The notes beneath the pieces were generated by a model. The model searched no databases, was not told the DNA's origin, and was given only the letters and a program-made list of their open reading frames with translations. Both the position numbers and the translations under genes were made by a program. DNA of 64,000 bases. Source: Stutzerimonas kirkiae. GTDB taxonomy: Bacteria; Pseudomonadota; Gammaproteobacteria; Pseudomonadales; Pseudomonadaceae. Shown one piece after another: positions 1 through 9,643 of this stretch. The stretch covers positions 124,001 to 188,000 of the forward strand of contig NZ_QJUO01000001.1 in NCBI RefSeq assembly GCF_004327335.1, given 5' to 3'. Positions within the stretch are counted from its first letter, which is position 1. Every line of letters starts with the position of its first letter.

Positions 1-1494
1 CCTGAAGTTATCGATGAATAGCTCGGCCAGGCCCCTGGCGGCCTCGTCATAAGCGCTCGCGGCGGCCCAGGTATTGCGCGGGTTGAGCAGCGCGGTCTCG
101 ACGCCCGGAACGGCCTTCGGCACGTCCAGGTTGATGATCGGCAAGTGCTCGGTCTCGGCACCGACCAGCGCGCCGCTCTGGATGGCAGCGATCACCGCAC
201 GGGTGGTCGGGATGTTGAAGCGCTTGCCGACACCGTAGCCACCGCCGGTCCAGCCGGTGTTGACCAGGTAGACCTTGGAGCCGAACGCCTGGATGCGCTT
301 GATCAGCAGTTCGGCGTAGACACCGGCCGGACGCGGGAAGAACGGCGCACCGAAGCAGGTGGAGAAGGTCGACTTGATACCGCTGCCCGAACCCATCTCG
401 GTGGAGCCGACCAGCGCGGTGTAACCGGACAGGAAGTGGTAGGCGGCCTGTTCGTTGTTGAGAATGGAAACCGGAGGCAGCACGCCGGTCAGGTCGCAGG
501 TGAGGAAGATCACCGCGTTCGGCTCGCCACCGAGGTTCTTCTCGGAGCGCTTCTCGACATGCTCCAGCGGGTAGGCGGCGCGGCTGTTCTGGGTCAGGCT
601 GTCGTCGGCGTAGTCGGGAACGTGCTTGTCGTCCAGCACGACGTTCTCCAGCACGCTGCCGAACTTGATGGCCTTCCAGATCACCGGCTCGTTCTTCTCG
701 GACAGGTCGATGCACTTGGCATAGCAGCCGCCTTCGATGTTGAACACCACACCGGTGCCCCAGCCGTGCTCGTCGTCACCGATCAGGAAGCGCGACTCGT
801 CGGCGGACAGGGTGGTCTTGCCGGTACCGGACAACCCGAAGAACAGCGTCACATCGCCTTCTTCGCCGATATTGGCGGCGCAGTGCATCGGCAGCACGTC
901 GGCTTCCGGCAGCAGGAAGTTCTGCACGGAGAACATGGCTTTCTTCATCTCGCCCGCATAGCGCATGCCGGCGATCAGCACTTTCTTCTGTGCGAAGTTG
1001 ATGATCACGCAGCCATCGGAGTTGGTACCGTCGCGTTCGGGCACGCACTCGAAGTTGGCGACGTTGAGCACCTGCCACTCGTCCTTGCCCGCCGGGTTGT
1101 AGTGGGCCGGATTGATGAACAGCGCCTGGCCGAACAGGTTCTGCCAGGCCGTGCCGGTGGTCATGCGAACGGGCAGGTAGTGCGCTTCGGAGGAGCCGAC
1201 ATGGACGTGGGAAACGAAATGGTCCTGGGCATTGTTGAATGCCTCGACACGCTGCCACAGGGCATCGAAACGCTCCGCCGGGAACGGACGGTTGATCGGG
1301 CCCCAGGCGATATCGGCCTGGGTGCCGGGCTCTTCGACGATGAAGCGGTCGGCGGGAGAACGTCCCGTTCGATGGCCGGTCCTCACGACAAGCGCGCCGT
1401 TGGCGGCCAGTTCGCCCTCACCGCGCTTGATGGCCTCTTCGACCAGTTGAGCGGCGCTGACATCGGTATACACGGCGTGAGTGGCTTGTGTCAT
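1..1494 (-). CDS. pckA: Phosphoenolpyruvate carboxykinase (ATP), 3' end cut by window edge
   Basis: Converts oxaloacetate plus ATP to phosphoenolpyruvate, CO2 and ADP, the committed step of gluconeogenesis from TCA intermediates; cytoplasmic. The frame is open for 498 codons from the ATG whose complement is at 1492-1494 to the window edge. The family is usually about 513 residues, so only about 15 C-terminal residues are missing. The ATP-binding P-loop GLSGTGKTT lies at residues 220-228, and the region containing [12 protein letters not shown]-like and TEMGSGSGI segments follows in order. It lies downstream of hslO on the same strand with a 189-bp gap holding a palindrome (1542-1567). A long open frame on the opposite strand is an antisense shadow. 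Identification is very secure. Confidence 0.97.
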   Translation of the reverse strand, partial: MTQATHAVYTDVSAAQLVEEAIKRGEGELAANGALVVRTGHRTGRSPADRFIVEEPGTQADIAWGPINRPFPAERFDALWQRVEAFNNAQDHFVSHVHVGSSEAHYLPVRMTTGTAWQNLFGQALFINPAHYNPAGKDEWQVLNVANFECVPERDGTNSDGCVIINFAQKKVLIAGMRYAGEMKKAMFSVQNFLLPEADVLPMHCAANIGEEGDVTLFFGLSGTGKTTLSADESRFLIGDDEHGWGTGVVFNIEGGCYAKCIDLSEKNEPVIWKAIKFGSVLENVVLDDKHVPDYADDSLTQNSRAAYPLEHVEKRSEKNLGGEPNAVIFLTCDLTGVLPPVSILNNEQAAYHFLSGYTALVGSTEMGSGSGIKSTFSTCFGAPFFPRPAGVYAELLIKRIQAFGSKVYLVNTGWTGGGYGVGKRFNIPTTRAVIAAIQSGALVGAETEHLPIINLDVPKAVPGVETALLNPRNTWAAASAYDEAARGLAELFIDNFR

Positions 1495-1541
1495 GAGTGT
1501 GGTTCCCCGTCGGCCCCAGGCCGATTCCTCCATAGCTGAGT

Positions 1542-1567
1542 TGTAGCGGACCCGTTTGCGCGCTACA
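1542..1567. promoter_or_regulatory. Palindrome in the pckA upstream region
   Basis: A perfect 7-bp inverted repeat, TGTAGCG and CGCTACA separated by 12 bp, lies about 50-70 bp upstream of the pckA start. A possible -10 (CATAAT on the minus strand, 1587-1592) lies just upstream of it, so the palindrome would sit near the transcription start, where a repressor could act. No convincing -35 was seen. Operator function is inference. Confidence 0.3.
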
Positions 1568-1683
1568 TCGAAAAAGCAGGCGCGGGATTATGCCAGAAAT
1601 CTCGGGCGCTGTTGAGGTTTCATAGCGCCCGCGAAAATCCTCAGCGACCAGCCCTGGCTCGGGCGGGAGGCGATATGCGTGCT

Positions 1684-2571
1684 TCAGTGGCGGGTATCCG
1701 AGGGCGCCTGGCTGCCGCCACCGGAGAACAGTTGGGCAATATCGGCGGCGTCGAACACCTGGCTCTGGTTGCAGAACTGGCAATCGACACTCAGGCTGCC
1801 GCCCTGCTCCAGCAACAGTTGTTCGGCGTCCTCCCGCCCGAGACTGATCAGCGCATTGGCCGAACGCTCCCGCGAACAACTGCAACGGAACTCGATCGGA
1901 TGCGGCTCGAACAGCCGTACCTGCTCCTCGTGGTACAGGCGGTGCAACCGCGTCTCGGCATCCAGGCCGAGCATTTCCTCGGCACTCAGGGTATCGGCCA
2001 GGGTCGTCACATGCTGCCAACTGGCGGAGCGCTCCTCCGCATCGTGGATGCGGTCGGGAGGCAGTTGCTGCAACAACAGCCCCGCGGCTCGGCGGCCATC
2101 GGCCCTCAACCAGACACGTGTCGGCAGTTGTTCGGAGTTGGCGAAATAGGAAGACAGGCACGCCCCGAGATCGACACCATCCAGCGGAACGATCCCCTGG
2201 TAGCGCTGCCCCTTGAGCGGGTCGATGGTCATGGCCAGTACGCCATCCGGCATCAACCTCGCCAGGTCGGCATCGGCGGCGATCCGCTCGGCGTCATAAC
2301 GGGCAATGGCGCGGATCTCCCTCAGACTGGAGCATTCGACCATCAGCAACGGCACCGCGCCGCTGGAGCGCGCCTGGAGTATCAGCAGGCCATCGAACTT
2401 GAGCGTCCCGATCAGAAGGGCGGCGGCGGCCATCAGTTCGCCAAGCAATTGTGCCACAGGCTCCGGATAGGGATGCTTGGCCAGCACATGCTGGTAGCTC
2501 TCCTCCAGGGTGGCTATCTCGCCACGGACATCGGTGTCATCGAAAATGAAGCGCTGGGTATGGTCGAACAT
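1684..2571 (-). CDS. hslO: Redox-regulated chaperone Hsp33
   Basis: Hsp33 is a cytoplasmic holdase that is switched on by oxidation and prevents aggregation of unfolded proteins under oxidative and heat stress. The 295-residue protein begins [10 protein letters not shown], the usual Hsp33 N-terminus, which decides the start at 2571; the open frame extends further upstream without family similarity. The redox switch is visible at the C-terminus: a CXC pair (Cys230, Cys232) and a CXXC pair (Cys264, Cys267) that bind zinc when reduced. Length and domain order match the family. It is upstream of pckA in the same orientation, an arrangement common in Pseudomonas. Confidence 0.95.
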   Translation of the reverse strand: MFDHTQRFIFDDTDVRGEIATLEESYQHVLAKHPYPEPVAQLLGELMAAAALLIGTLKFDGLLILQARSSGAVPLLMVECSSLREIRAIARYDAERIAADADLARLMPDGVLAMTIDPLKGQRYQGIVPLDGVDLGACLSSYFANSEQLPTRVWLRADGRRAAGLLLQQLPPDRIHDAEERSASWQHVTTLADTLSAEEMLGLDAETRLHRLYHEEQVRLFEPHPIEFRCSCSRERSANALISLGREDAEQLLLEQGGSLSVDCQFCNQSQVFDAADIAQLFSGGGSQAPSDTRH

Positions 2572-2682
2572 GCCGGGCTCGCAGCTACAGAGCAAAGGGC
2601 TGTGGATTCTAGGCGCAAAGCGACCGGTGACCAAGGGGAAGACGATCCAGGCAGCCGCCCAGATGGGCGGCGTGCCACACAC

Positions 2683-2853
2683 TCACACGCGAGGACCGCG
2701 CCCTCTGCCGAAGATCAGTGATACGACGAACAGCACGAGGAAGACCACGAACAGAATCTTCGCGATGCCCGCAGCAGTGCCAGCGATACCACCAAACCCC
2801 AGTACCGCGGCGATGATGGCAATGATCAGGAAAGTAACGGCCCAGCTCAACAT
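2683..2853 (-). CDS. Small DUF1328 (YtjA-like) membrane protein
   Basis: A 56-residue ORF with an ATG at 2853 and a GAGGGA ribosome-binding site 5-8 bp upstream. The product is almost entirely hydrophobic, with two predicted membrane segments: an N-terminal one starting [12 protein letters not shown], and a second rich in Leu/Val/Phe around residues 33-48. A glycine/alanine-rich turn ([14 protein letters not shown]) lies between them and the tail is basic (GRGRGPRV). This is the pattern of the DUF1328/YtjA family of small inner-membrane proteins. Their role is not established, although in several bacteria they respond to stress. It is too short for usual ORF cut-offs but has clear coding features. 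Confidence 0.85.
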   Translation of the reverse strand: MLSWAVTFLIIAIIAAVLGFGGIAGTAAGIAKILFVVFLVLFVVSLIFGRGRGPRV

Positions 2854-2937
2854 GATGTCATCCCTCTTTGATAATCGTTAGGTTCATCTATATGCGGAAT
2901 ACCTGGCGGACCTCCCTGACCGCCCAACCGTGATTGA

Positions 2938-3159
2938 TCAGAAGACCCAACGCTGTTCGCTATGGCTCGGCTGAAAATCCACTGGCACCCGCCTGGCCTG
3001 TGGCTCCTGTACTGATTGGGCGCCATCGGCCTGAATTCGTTCCACCGGGACATGCAGCAAGGGTTCATGTGAAAGGCCCGAGCTGGTGGCCAGCAATAAA
3101 AGCAGGGTTGCGCCCAGGAACCCGCTGTTCACGATCGACACTCGACTATCTCGTTTCAT
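2938..3159 (-). CDS. Small predicted secreted protein, function unknown
   Basis: A 73-residue ORF with ATG at 3159 and a GAGGAG Shine-Dalgarno sequence about 10 bp upstream. Residues 1-30 form a plausible signal peptide: basic start (MKRDSRVS), hydrophobic core (GFLGATLLLLLA), then small residues (TSSGLS). The remainder is short, charged and rich in Pro, Gln and Arg, with no recognisable domain. It sits just upstream of the DUF1328 gene on the same strand (84-bp gap), so the two could be cotranscribed. It is either an envelope or periplasmic peptide or a chance ORF; the signal-like N-terminus and good ribosome-binding site favour a real gene. Confidence 0.55.
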   Translation of the reverse strand: MKRDSRVSIVNSGFLGATLLLLLATSSGLSHEPLLHVPVERIQADGAQSVQEPQARRVPVDFQPSHSEQRWVF

Positions 3160-3667
3160 ACTCGGGCACTCCTCGGGCTGGTGATGATCCTTCTGTACAC
3201 GAAGGTTTCATTGCAGCCTGCATGCCAGCCGGATTAAAAAATAAAAACCATCAAAATCAAACAGATACAAAAAAACCTTGCCCTCTCTGCAATTCAATTT
3301 GCATGAACGGCCAGATGAGTTCGTGTTTTTTGCACGATCATTGAGGATAACGCCGGAACCGACCATTGCACGCTCCCATCGAAAAGTATAAAAACTATGA
3401 TAATCAAAAGGTTGCTGAACAGATTCAGCGAGAGGGAAGCATCACCCAACAGTTTCCCTGGCTTATTACCGTGCAACTTGCATGAGTTTTCATAGACTAA
3501 TGGCAGCACCCCATCGGGATGCGCCAGCCTGACTACGGCTGGCCTGAGGCATCCCCCGAAGAAACCACCTCATTAGTGACCGACTTCACAGACATGAGGC
3601 CGGGAAACCGCCAGAATGCCCCCTACTGAATCGAGACATCGCTTCGCCTTGCCTGACAGGAGCCACC
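3160..3667. other. AT-richer intergenic region upstream of algB
   Basis: 508 bp with no convincing gene. It is much richer in A+T than its surroundings, with A-tracts between about 3234 and 3285. It must hold divergent promoters for the small secreted ORF (leftward) and for algB (rightward). A perfect 7-bp stem (GCCAGCC/GGCTGGC, 3523-3543) lies 125-145 bp upstream of algB, inside a wider imperfect repeat GATGC...GCATC. I saw no good sigma-54 (-24/-12) element. A 71-codon open frame on the minus strand (3294-3509) lacks coding character. Confidence 0.5.
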
Positions 3668-5014
3668 ATGCAGCAGACCCCGGAAATCAGTGGACGCATC
3701 CTGCTTGTGGATGACGAGACAGCCATCCTGCGTACCTTCCGCTACTGTCTGGAAGACCGGGGCTACAACGTCGTCACCGCCTCCAGCGCCGCCCAGGCCG
3801 AGGCGATCCTGCAACGCCAGGTGTTCGACCTGTGCTTTCTCGACCTGCGCCTGGGCGAGGACAACGGGCTCGATGTACTGCAACAGATGCGCCTGACCGC
3901 GCCCTGGATGCGGGTGGTGATCGTGACCGCGCATTCGGCCATCGACACGGCGGTCGACGCCATGCAGGCCGGCGCAGCGGACTACCTGGTCAAGCCCTGC
4001 AGCCCGGAACAACTGCGCATGGCCGCCGCCAAGCAACTGGAGATGCGCCAGATGGCGGCACGCCTCGAGGCCCTCGAAGGCGAGATGCAGAAGCCCAGCG
4101 ACAGCCTGGGCTCCCACAGCCCGGCCATGATGAACGTACTGGAAACCGCACGGCAGGTGGCCGATACCGATGCCAACATCCTCATCCTGGGCGAGTCCGG
4201 TACCGGCAAGGGCGAGCTGGCGCGCGCCATCCACACCTGGAGCAGACGCGCCAGGAAGGCCTTCGTCACCATCAACTGCCCCTCGCTCTCGGCCGAGCTG
4301 ATGGAGAGCGAGCTGTTCGGACACAACCGGGGAGCCTTCACCGGCGCCTCGGAAAGTACCCTGGGCCGTGTCAACCAGGCCGATGGCGGAACCCTGTTCC
4401 TCGATGAAATAGGCGACTTCCCCCTGCCCTTGCAACCCAAGCTGCTACGTTTCATCCAGGACAAGGAATACGAACGTATCGGCGATCCGGTGACCCGGCG
4501 CGCCGATGTACGAATCCTCGCCGCGACCAACCTCAACCTGGATGAAATGGTTCGCGAAGGCCGCTTTCGCGAAGACCTGCTGTACCGTCTCAACGTCATA
4601 ACCCTGACCCTGCCGCCCATGCGCGAACGCCCCGAGGACATCGGAGCCCTGGCCGAACGCTTCCTCGCCCAGTTCGTCAGGAGCTATGGCCGCCCAGCCC
4701 GCGGTTTCAGCGAAGCGGCCAGTGCGGCCTTGCGCGTCTACCGCTGGCCCGGCAACGTGCGTGAACTGCGCAATGTGATAGAACGCGCCAGCATCATATG
4801 CCCACAACCGATGATAGAGATCAGCCACCTGGGGCTGGGCGAGCAGGTGGCCAGCAATGCTCCGCGCATCGGCGAGCAGCTCAGCCTGGAGCAGTTGGAG
4901 AAAGCCCATATAGCCGGCGTTCTGAGTAACAGCGACACCCTCGACCAGGCAGCGAAGACGCTGGGCATCGACGCCTCGACGCTGTACCGCAAACGCAAGC
5001 AGTACGGTCTATGA
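3668..5014 (+). CDS. algB: NtrC-family response regulator AlgB
   Basis: AlgB is the response regulator paired with KinB. In P. aeruginosa it controls alginate synthesis and, with KinB, virulence and quorum-linked group behaviour. The 448-residue protein has a receiver domain (residues 10-125) with acidic Asp15/Asp16 and the phosphoacceptor Asp59. Next comes a AAA+ central domain with Walker A GESGTGKG (175-182) and the sigma-54 contact motif GAFTGA (222-227). It ends in a Fis-type helix-turn-helix (DQAAKTLGIDASTLYRKRKQ). Length and sequence match P. aeruginosa AlgB closely as remembered. It overlaps kinB by 4 bp (ATGA), indicating translational coupling. Confidence 0.96.
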   Translation: MQQTPEISGRILLVDDETAILRTFRYCLEDRGYNVVTASSAAQAEAILQRQVFDLCFLDLRLGEDNGLDVLQQMRLTAPWMRVVIVTAHSAIDTAVDAMQAGAADYLVKPCSPEQLRMAAAKQLEMRQMAARLEALEGEMQKPSDSLGSHSPAMMNVLETARQVADTDANILILGESGTGKGELARAIHTWSRRARKAFVTINCPSLSAELMESELFGHNRGAFTGASESTLGRVNQADGGTLFLDEIGDFPLPLQPKLLRFIQDKEYERIGDPVTRRADVRILAATNLNLDEMVREGRFREDLLYRLNVITLTLPPMRERPEDIGALAERFLAQFVRSYGRPARGFSEAASAALRVYRWPGNVRELRNVIERASIICPQPMIEISHLGLGEQVASNAPRIGEQLSLEQLEKAHIAGVLSNSDTLDQAAKTLGIDASTLYRKRKQYGL

Positions 5015-6798
5015 AATACCAGATGAAACTTAGGACGCGACTGTTCCTGGGGTTCTCGGCGCTGATGACGGTGGCGCTGTGCGGCCTGTTGCTGGCGTTG
5101 TTCAGTGTCATGCAAATGGCCAAGAGCCAGGAATACCTGGCTGGCGATGACTTCAGTGTCATTGAAGTCAACCAGAAACTGCGGCAGTCGCTTTCCAGCC
5201 ATATCGTCATCCTGCTGGACGACTCGATGGACAACGAACTCCTGGGCGAGGCCAGGGGCGAGTTCCGGAATATCCTGGCAGAGGCAATGGTTCGCAGCCG
5301 CTCACCTGATGAACGGCAGGCCTACCAGCGCATCAGCGATACCTACGAAGAGTTCAACGACAGCCTGGAAGCCTTCCATGGACCGGCCTGGGGGCTACCT
5401 GAAAGCGGCCTGCTGGGACAAACCTTCCTGCACCTGCGCCAGTTGATGGTGGATATGCAGGACAACGCCCATGCACAGATCCGCAACATACAGAAAAGCG
5501 GCCATGAGCGCGCCCTGCTGCTCGCCGGCCTGCTGGGCCTGACCGGCATCGCCGTCCTGCTGGTCGGCTTCATCACCGCCCACAGCTTCGCCCGCCACTT
5601 CGGCGAACCGATAGAACGCCTGGCCAGCGCCGCCGATCAGATCGGCCAGGGCAATTTCGACCTGCGCCTTCCCAGTTCGCCGATCGCCGAACTGACGTTG
5701 CTGATCCGCCGCTTCGGGCTCATGGCCGCGGCCATGGACCGTTTCAAACAGACCAACGTACAGGCATTGCTCAACGGCCAGCAGCGCCTGCAGGCATTGC
5801 TCGACAGCATCGACGATGGCCTGTTGATCATCGACCGCCAGGGAAACCTGGAGCACGCCAACCCTGTCGCGCAGCGTCAGCTTGCCCTGGGCTCCGGCTA
5901 CCTCGGCTCGCGCCTGGGGCTGGCGCTCGGCCATGCGCAACTGGATGCCGCGGCCCAACGGGTACTCGAAGACAAACCGCTGATCGCTCCCCAGGACGAC
6001 CTGGTCATAGAGGCGGACGGAGAGCGCCGCCTGCTGGCCTGGCGCATGATTCCTGTAAGCCATAACGATGGCCATATCAGCGGTGCCGTGATGGTGCTGC
6101 GCGATGTGACCGACCAACGCGATTTCGAACGGGTACGCAACGAGTTCGTGCTGCGCGCATCACACGAGTTGCGCACACCGGTGACTGGAATGCAGATGGC
6201 CTTCAGCCTGTTGCGCGAACGCACTCAGCACCCGCCAGGCAGCAGGGAGTCGGATCTGTTCGACACCGTTCACGAAGAAATGCAACGCCTGGTCAGCCTC
6301 ATAAATGACTTGCTGAACTTCTCCCGCTACCAGAGCGGCCAGCAGAAACTCGACCTGCGGCCGGGCAATATCGGACAACTGCTGGAGGAAGCCCGCCAGC
6401 GCTTCCTGCCAGCGGCACAGGCGGGAGGCATAGACCTCAGGCTCGACCTGACGGAAACGCTGCCAGAACCGATGATCGACCTGCAGCAGATGGATCGCCT
6501 GCTGGACAACCTGCTCAGCAATGCCATACGCCATACCGCACACGGCGGAGAGGTGAAACTCATGGCGCGCCACCATGGGCAGCAGGTCACCATCAGTGTC
6601 GAGGACAGTGGCGAAGGCATACCCTACAGCCAGCAGGCACGCATCTTCGAGCCCTTCGTGCAAATAGGCCGGCGCAAAGGCGGTGCGGGCCTGGGCCTGG
6701 CACTATGCAAGGAAATCGCACAGTTGCATGGAGGCAGGATCGGCGTCCACTCCCGTACGGGACACGGCACCCTGTTCTACGTTTCGTTGCCCGCGTGA
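5011..6798 (+). CDS. kinB: Sensor histidine kinase/phosphatase KinB
   Basis: Inner-membrane sensor kinase for AlgB. The 595-residue protein has a first membrane segment at about residues 13-35, a periplasmic helical region to about 165, and a second membrane segment (LLLAGLLGLTGIAVLLVGFI). A HAMP region, a PAS-like cytoplasmic domain, a HisKA domain with phosphoacceptor His385 in ASHELRTPVTG, and a HATPase domain with N, G1 and G2 boxes (NLLSNAIRH, DSGEGI, GGAGLGLAL) follow. His385 is the same position reported for P. aeruginosa KinB. Its start codon overlaps the algB stop (ATGA), so the pair forms one operon. The stop is followed by a 220-bp gap to the convergent ampDh2 gene. Confidence 0.96.
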   Translation: MKYQMKLRTRLFLGFSALMTVALCGLLLALFSVMQMAKSQEYLAGDDFSVIEVNQKLRQSLSSHIVILLDDSMDNELLGEARGEFRNILAEAMVRSRSPDERQAYQRISDTYEEFNDSLEAFHGPAWGLPESGLLGQTFLHLRQLMVDMQDNAHAQIRNIQKSGHERALLLAGLLGLTGIAVLLVGFITAHSFARHFGEPIERLASAADQIGQGNFDLRLPSSPIAELTLLIRRFGLMAAAMDRFKQTNVQALLNGQQRLQALLDSIDDGLLIIDRQGNLEHANPVAQRQLALGSGYLGSRLGLALGHAQLDAAAQRVLEDKPLIAPQDDLVIEADGERRLLAWRMIPVSHNDGHISGAVMVLRDVTDQRDFERVRNEFVLRASHELRTPVTGMQMAFSLLRERTQHPPGSRESDLFDTVHEEMQRLVSLINDLLNFSRYQSGQQKLDLRPGNIGQLLEEARQRFLPAAQAGGIDLRLDLTETLPEPMIDLQQMDRLLDNLLSNAIRHTAHGGEVKLMARHHGQQVTISVEDSGEGIPYSQQARIFEPFVQIGRRKGGAGLGLALCKEIAQLHGGRIGVHSRTGHGTLFYVSLPA

Positions 6799-7018
6799 CT
6801 TGCCGGACAGCCACCCGCAAAACACTGGTTCTCTACCGAGCAGTCGCAGGCGGCAAGCCATAAGCTGGAAGCGGGGGTGCCAGGGTTCGCCATACGCACC
6901 AGCAAGCCAGGCGGCGCGAGACCACTCCGGCAAGCGAGGTACTGTAACTGGCGCAACCTATGGGGACGCCGCTTCCGAGCACTCTGAATACCGCAAGGCG
7001 TCCCCTGAAAACAGGCTG

Positions 7019-7801
7019 CTAGGATCGCAGCCCACTCACCACAGCCAGCAGCGCGGCGGTCTGCGCATCCGGCTCGCCGTCGTACAGTGACTGACGGTAC
7101 TTCATCTGGAACGCGGCGATCACATTGCGCGTCTGCTCATCCAGCAGGCCATGCAGGGGTACTGCATAGCCCACAGCGGACAACGCCTCCTGGAACCAGG
7201 CAACGCTCGGCAGCTCGCCCGCATACCCTGCGCGCAGTGCCTGCACCTCGGTATCGTCCGGCCAGGGCAACAAGCCGGCATCGGCCAGGCGTTTCCAGGG
7301 AAACAACGGTCCCGGATCGACCTTGCGTTGCGGCGCGATGTCACTGTGCCCGATCACCGCCCCCGGCTTGAGGCCATGCCGTAGCATGATGTCCTTGAGC
7401 AGGACGATCAGCGCCTCGATCTGCTCATCCTTGTAGGGTAGCCAACGGCGCTGCCCGTATTCATCCTCCAGGTAACCCTGGTTGACCAGCTCGATACCTA
7501 TGCTGCTGGAGTTGAGCCAGGTCCGGCCCTGCCACTGGCTGTCACCGGCATGCCAGGCGCGACGGTCTTCATCGACCAGTTGATAGATGGTCGCGGGCGA
7601 CTCGCCAATCAGGTAATGGCTGCTCACCTGCTCGCGCGTCAGGATATCCAGCGACCGCGACAGATCGGCGGACGTATAGTGCACGACGATGTACTGCACA
7701 CGGCTGTCCTGGCCGAGCGCCACATGCTGCCGATCGACCTTCAGGCTCGAGGCACACCCCGACAACAGCGCGACACACAAGACGACAAGCAGCCCTTTCA
7801 C
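7019..7801 (-). CDS. ampDh2: N-acetylmuramoyl-L-alanine amidase, AmpDh2-type lipoprotein
   Basis: A zinc amidase_2-fold enzyme that cleaves the amide bond between MurNAc and the peptide stem. It is a periplasmic or outer-membrane-anchored homologue of AmpD. A GTG start at 7801 is preferred: GGAGGA lies 4-5 bp upstream and gives a clean lipoprotein signal (MKGLLVVLCVALLSGC, lipobox LSGC). An ATG at 7819, abutting the dgcH stop, is the alternative. Zinc ligand motifs are VVHYT and GHSDIAPQRKVDPG. A peptidoglycan-binding domain occupies about the last 60 residues (HGLLDEQTRNVIAAFQ). P. aeruginosa also has this gene next to kinB, which supports the ampDh2 assignment over ampDh3. Confidence 0.88.
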   Translation of the reverse strand: MKGLLVVLCVALLSGCASSLKVDRQHVALGQDSRVQYIVVHYTSADLSRSLDILTREQVSSHYLIGESPATIYQLVDEDRRAWHAGDSQWQGRTWLNSSSIGIELVNQGYLEDEYGQRRWLPYKDEQIEALIVLLKDIMLRHGLKPGAVIGHSDIAPQRKVDPGPLFPWKRLADAGLLPWPDDTEVQALRAGYAGELPSVAWFQEALSAVGYAVPLHGLLDEQTRNVIAAFQMKYRQSLYDGEPDAQTAALLAVVSGLRS

Positions 7802-7819
7802 GAATCCTCCAGACACCAT

Positions 7820-9643
7820 CTACCCCTGTTCGACGCGGTCACGCCCTATCTCCTTGGCCCGGTACAACGCCCCGTCGGCCCGTTCGAAGACCTTGTCCGG
7901 CGTATCTCCTTCCTGGAAATCGCTGAACCCGGCGGACAGCGTTATCTGTACACGCTCCCCCTTGAAGTGGAACGGGCAGGCGCTTATTCCCTTGCGCAAG
8001 GTATCCAGCAGGTTCGCAGCATCCCCGGTCGTGGTCTCGGGAAGCAGAAGCGCGAACTCCTCGCCACCGAAGCGAGCGATGAAATCGGTCTTGCGCAGGC
8101 GCTTTTGCAACTCACTGGCGATAATCTTCAACACCCGGTCACCCGCCAGATGACCGTAGTTGTCATTGACCCGCTTGAAATAGTCCACATCCAGCACGGC
8201 CAGTTGCAGTGGCCGGCCGTAACGCTGCCAGCGCCCGACCTCCAGCTCCAGCCGCTCACTCCACGCGGCACGGTTGGGCAGGGCGGTCAGGGAATCACGC
8301 AGGGCTTTCAGACGCTGTTCCTCAAGGTGCCCGCGTAGCCCCTCGGTAGCCTCTTCCAGGTTGGCTATGCGCCCCACCAGCATCTGCAGGCGCTCGCTCA
8401 TCCGCCGCTCGTTCTCTCGGCGCTGGAGCTGATAACTGTCGACGGTTTCCAGCAGGCCATCCAGGCGGGCGACGACTATCTCCTTGAGGCTGGGCAGGTC
8501 TGCCGCCTGCCGCATGTGGTCATGCAGATCACCGACATGCTGACGCAGCTCCTGGTCGAGAGCCTGGGCCGCCGACTGATTGTGCTCATGCCCCTGGCGA
8601 GCCGCGCCCAGGCTGTCCTGCATACTGAGCAGACGCTCATTGAGCAGTTGCAGATAATTTTCGAACTCGCGCTTGCCCTGGTCACTGACCGCGATGGCCA
8701 GCACCGCCAGGTCATCCAGCACCGGGGCCAGTTCGTACCAGTTCAAGCCCTTCTGGATGCGCTCACGCAATACCTGGGCCTGGGCCTGGTGATAATCCGG
8801 CAACGGCAACTCATCGAGCAGCCCAACCAGCGTCGACTCGACATGCCCGGCAATGACGCTATAGGCCTGGTCCGGCATCACCGGCAACAGATAGTCGCCA
8901 GCATCCGCCGCCGGTTCGGCATCGGCATCGGCATCGGCATCGGCATCGGCATCGGACGATAATGCGGGGGCAGGCGTTGGCGGTGCGTCCTCCTCCGGCC
9001 CGCTCAGCGGGTCGGCCGGCGCCTCAGGAAGATCGGGCTCGGACTTTCGCCCGTCCTGCCGTACCGCTTCTGCGCCGGCATCCTCGACAGTCGGCAGCGG
9101 CTGGTCGAGCAGAGGAGGCTCGGAGCCGCCCAGGCCAAACAGGCGCTGGATGAAATTACCACGCGGCGGCACTTCGTCCGCCTGTTGCAGGGCCTGCCCT
9201 TGCAACAGGCTCAGTTCGGTCAATAGTGCCGGCAAGGTCCGCGATTGCACGCTATAGCGATCCAGGCGGCGGACGAACTGCTTGAGCGGCTTGCGTACGT
9301 TTGCCGGCAGAGGTTGCGCCAGCAACTGGTTGGCCAGTTTCTCCAGTGACTCTATCAGCGAGGCGATACGCGCCTGGCGGTGCCGCTCGGAATCCAGCAC
9401 GGCCTTCTCGAGACGAGGCACAAGGGCGCTCAGCCCCTCATCCAGGTCACCGTCACGCAGCAGCTCGCGCATCTCGCGCATGCACTGCTCGACAGCCGGG
9501 TCGGCGCCCTCGACGGCCAGGCTGCTGCGCACCAGACTGCGCCGCAACAGATCGAGGCGGGCCTCCCAACGGGCCTCGAGAACTTCCTGCTGTTCGACAT
9601 GCCGCAGGTATTTACCCTTCCAGCGCTGTGCCTCTTCACTCAT
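7820..9643 (-). CDS. dgcH: Diguanylate cyclase, DgcH-like
   Basis: Makes cyclic di-GMP from two GTP. The 607-residue protein has no membrane segment. A long helical, acidic N-terminal and middle region (about 1-430) is followed by a C-terminal GGDEF domain whose active site reads GGEEF in RFGGEEFALLLPE. The start at 9643 (MSEEAQRWKGKYL) overlaps the stop of the upstream EEP gene by 4 bp (ATGA); upstream extensions of the frame fall inside that gene and are not family-like. A run of six Asp-Ala pairs (about residues 231-242) is encoded by a hexanucleotide repeat. Context matches the P. aeruginosa dgcH locus. The symbol is based on synteny and length. Confidence 0.85.
   Translation of the reverse strand: MSEEAQRWKGKYLRHVEQQEVLEARWEARLDLLRRSLVRSSLAVEGADPAVEQCMREMRELLRDGDLDEGLSALVPRLEKAVLDSERHRQARIASLIESLEKLANQLLAQPLPANVRKPLKQFVRRLDRYSVQSRTLPALLTELSLLQGQALQQADEVPPRGNFIQRLFGLGGSEPPLLDQPLPTVEDAGAEAVRQDGRKSEPDLPEAPADPLSGPEEDAPPTPAPALSSDADADADADADAEPAADAGDYLLPVMPDQAYSVIAGHVESTLVGLLDELPLPDYHQAQAQVLRERIQKGLNWYELAPVLDDLAVLAIAVSDQGKREFENYLQLLNERLLSMQDSLGAARQGHEHNQSAAQALDQELRQHVGDLHDHMRQAADLPSLKEIVVARLDGLLETVDSYQLQRRENERRMSERLQMLVGRIANLEEATEGLRGHLEEQRLKALRDSLTALPNRAAWSERLELEVGRWQRYGRPLQLAVLDVDYFKRVNDNYGHLAGDRVLKIIASELQKRLRKTDFIARFGGEEFALLLPETTTGDAANLLDTLRKGISACPFHFKGERVQITLSAGFSDFQEGDTPDKVFERADGALYRAKEIGRDRVEQG
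8917..8952 (-). repeat. Six tandem CGGCAT hexamers inside dgcH
   Basis: Six exact copies of CGGCAT (minus strand ATGCCG register) encode an Asp-Ala dipeptide run in the linker of the diguanylate cyclase. Being a multiple of three, gain or loss of a copy changes linker length without breaking the frame. Confidence 0.9.

Noticed and set aside
145-1539. 464-codon open frame on the plus strand opposite pckA
   Set aside because: It is an antisense shadow in high-GC DNA; the minus-strand frame encodes an unmistakable PckA.
3294-3509. 71-codon minus-strand ORF in the AT-rich region
   Set aside because: No ribosome-binding site, no protein-like composition, and it arises from low GC with few stops by chance.
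3480-3667. Sigma-54 promoter for algB
   Set aside because: Searched for TGGCAC-N5-TTGC-like elements; only poor matches were seen.
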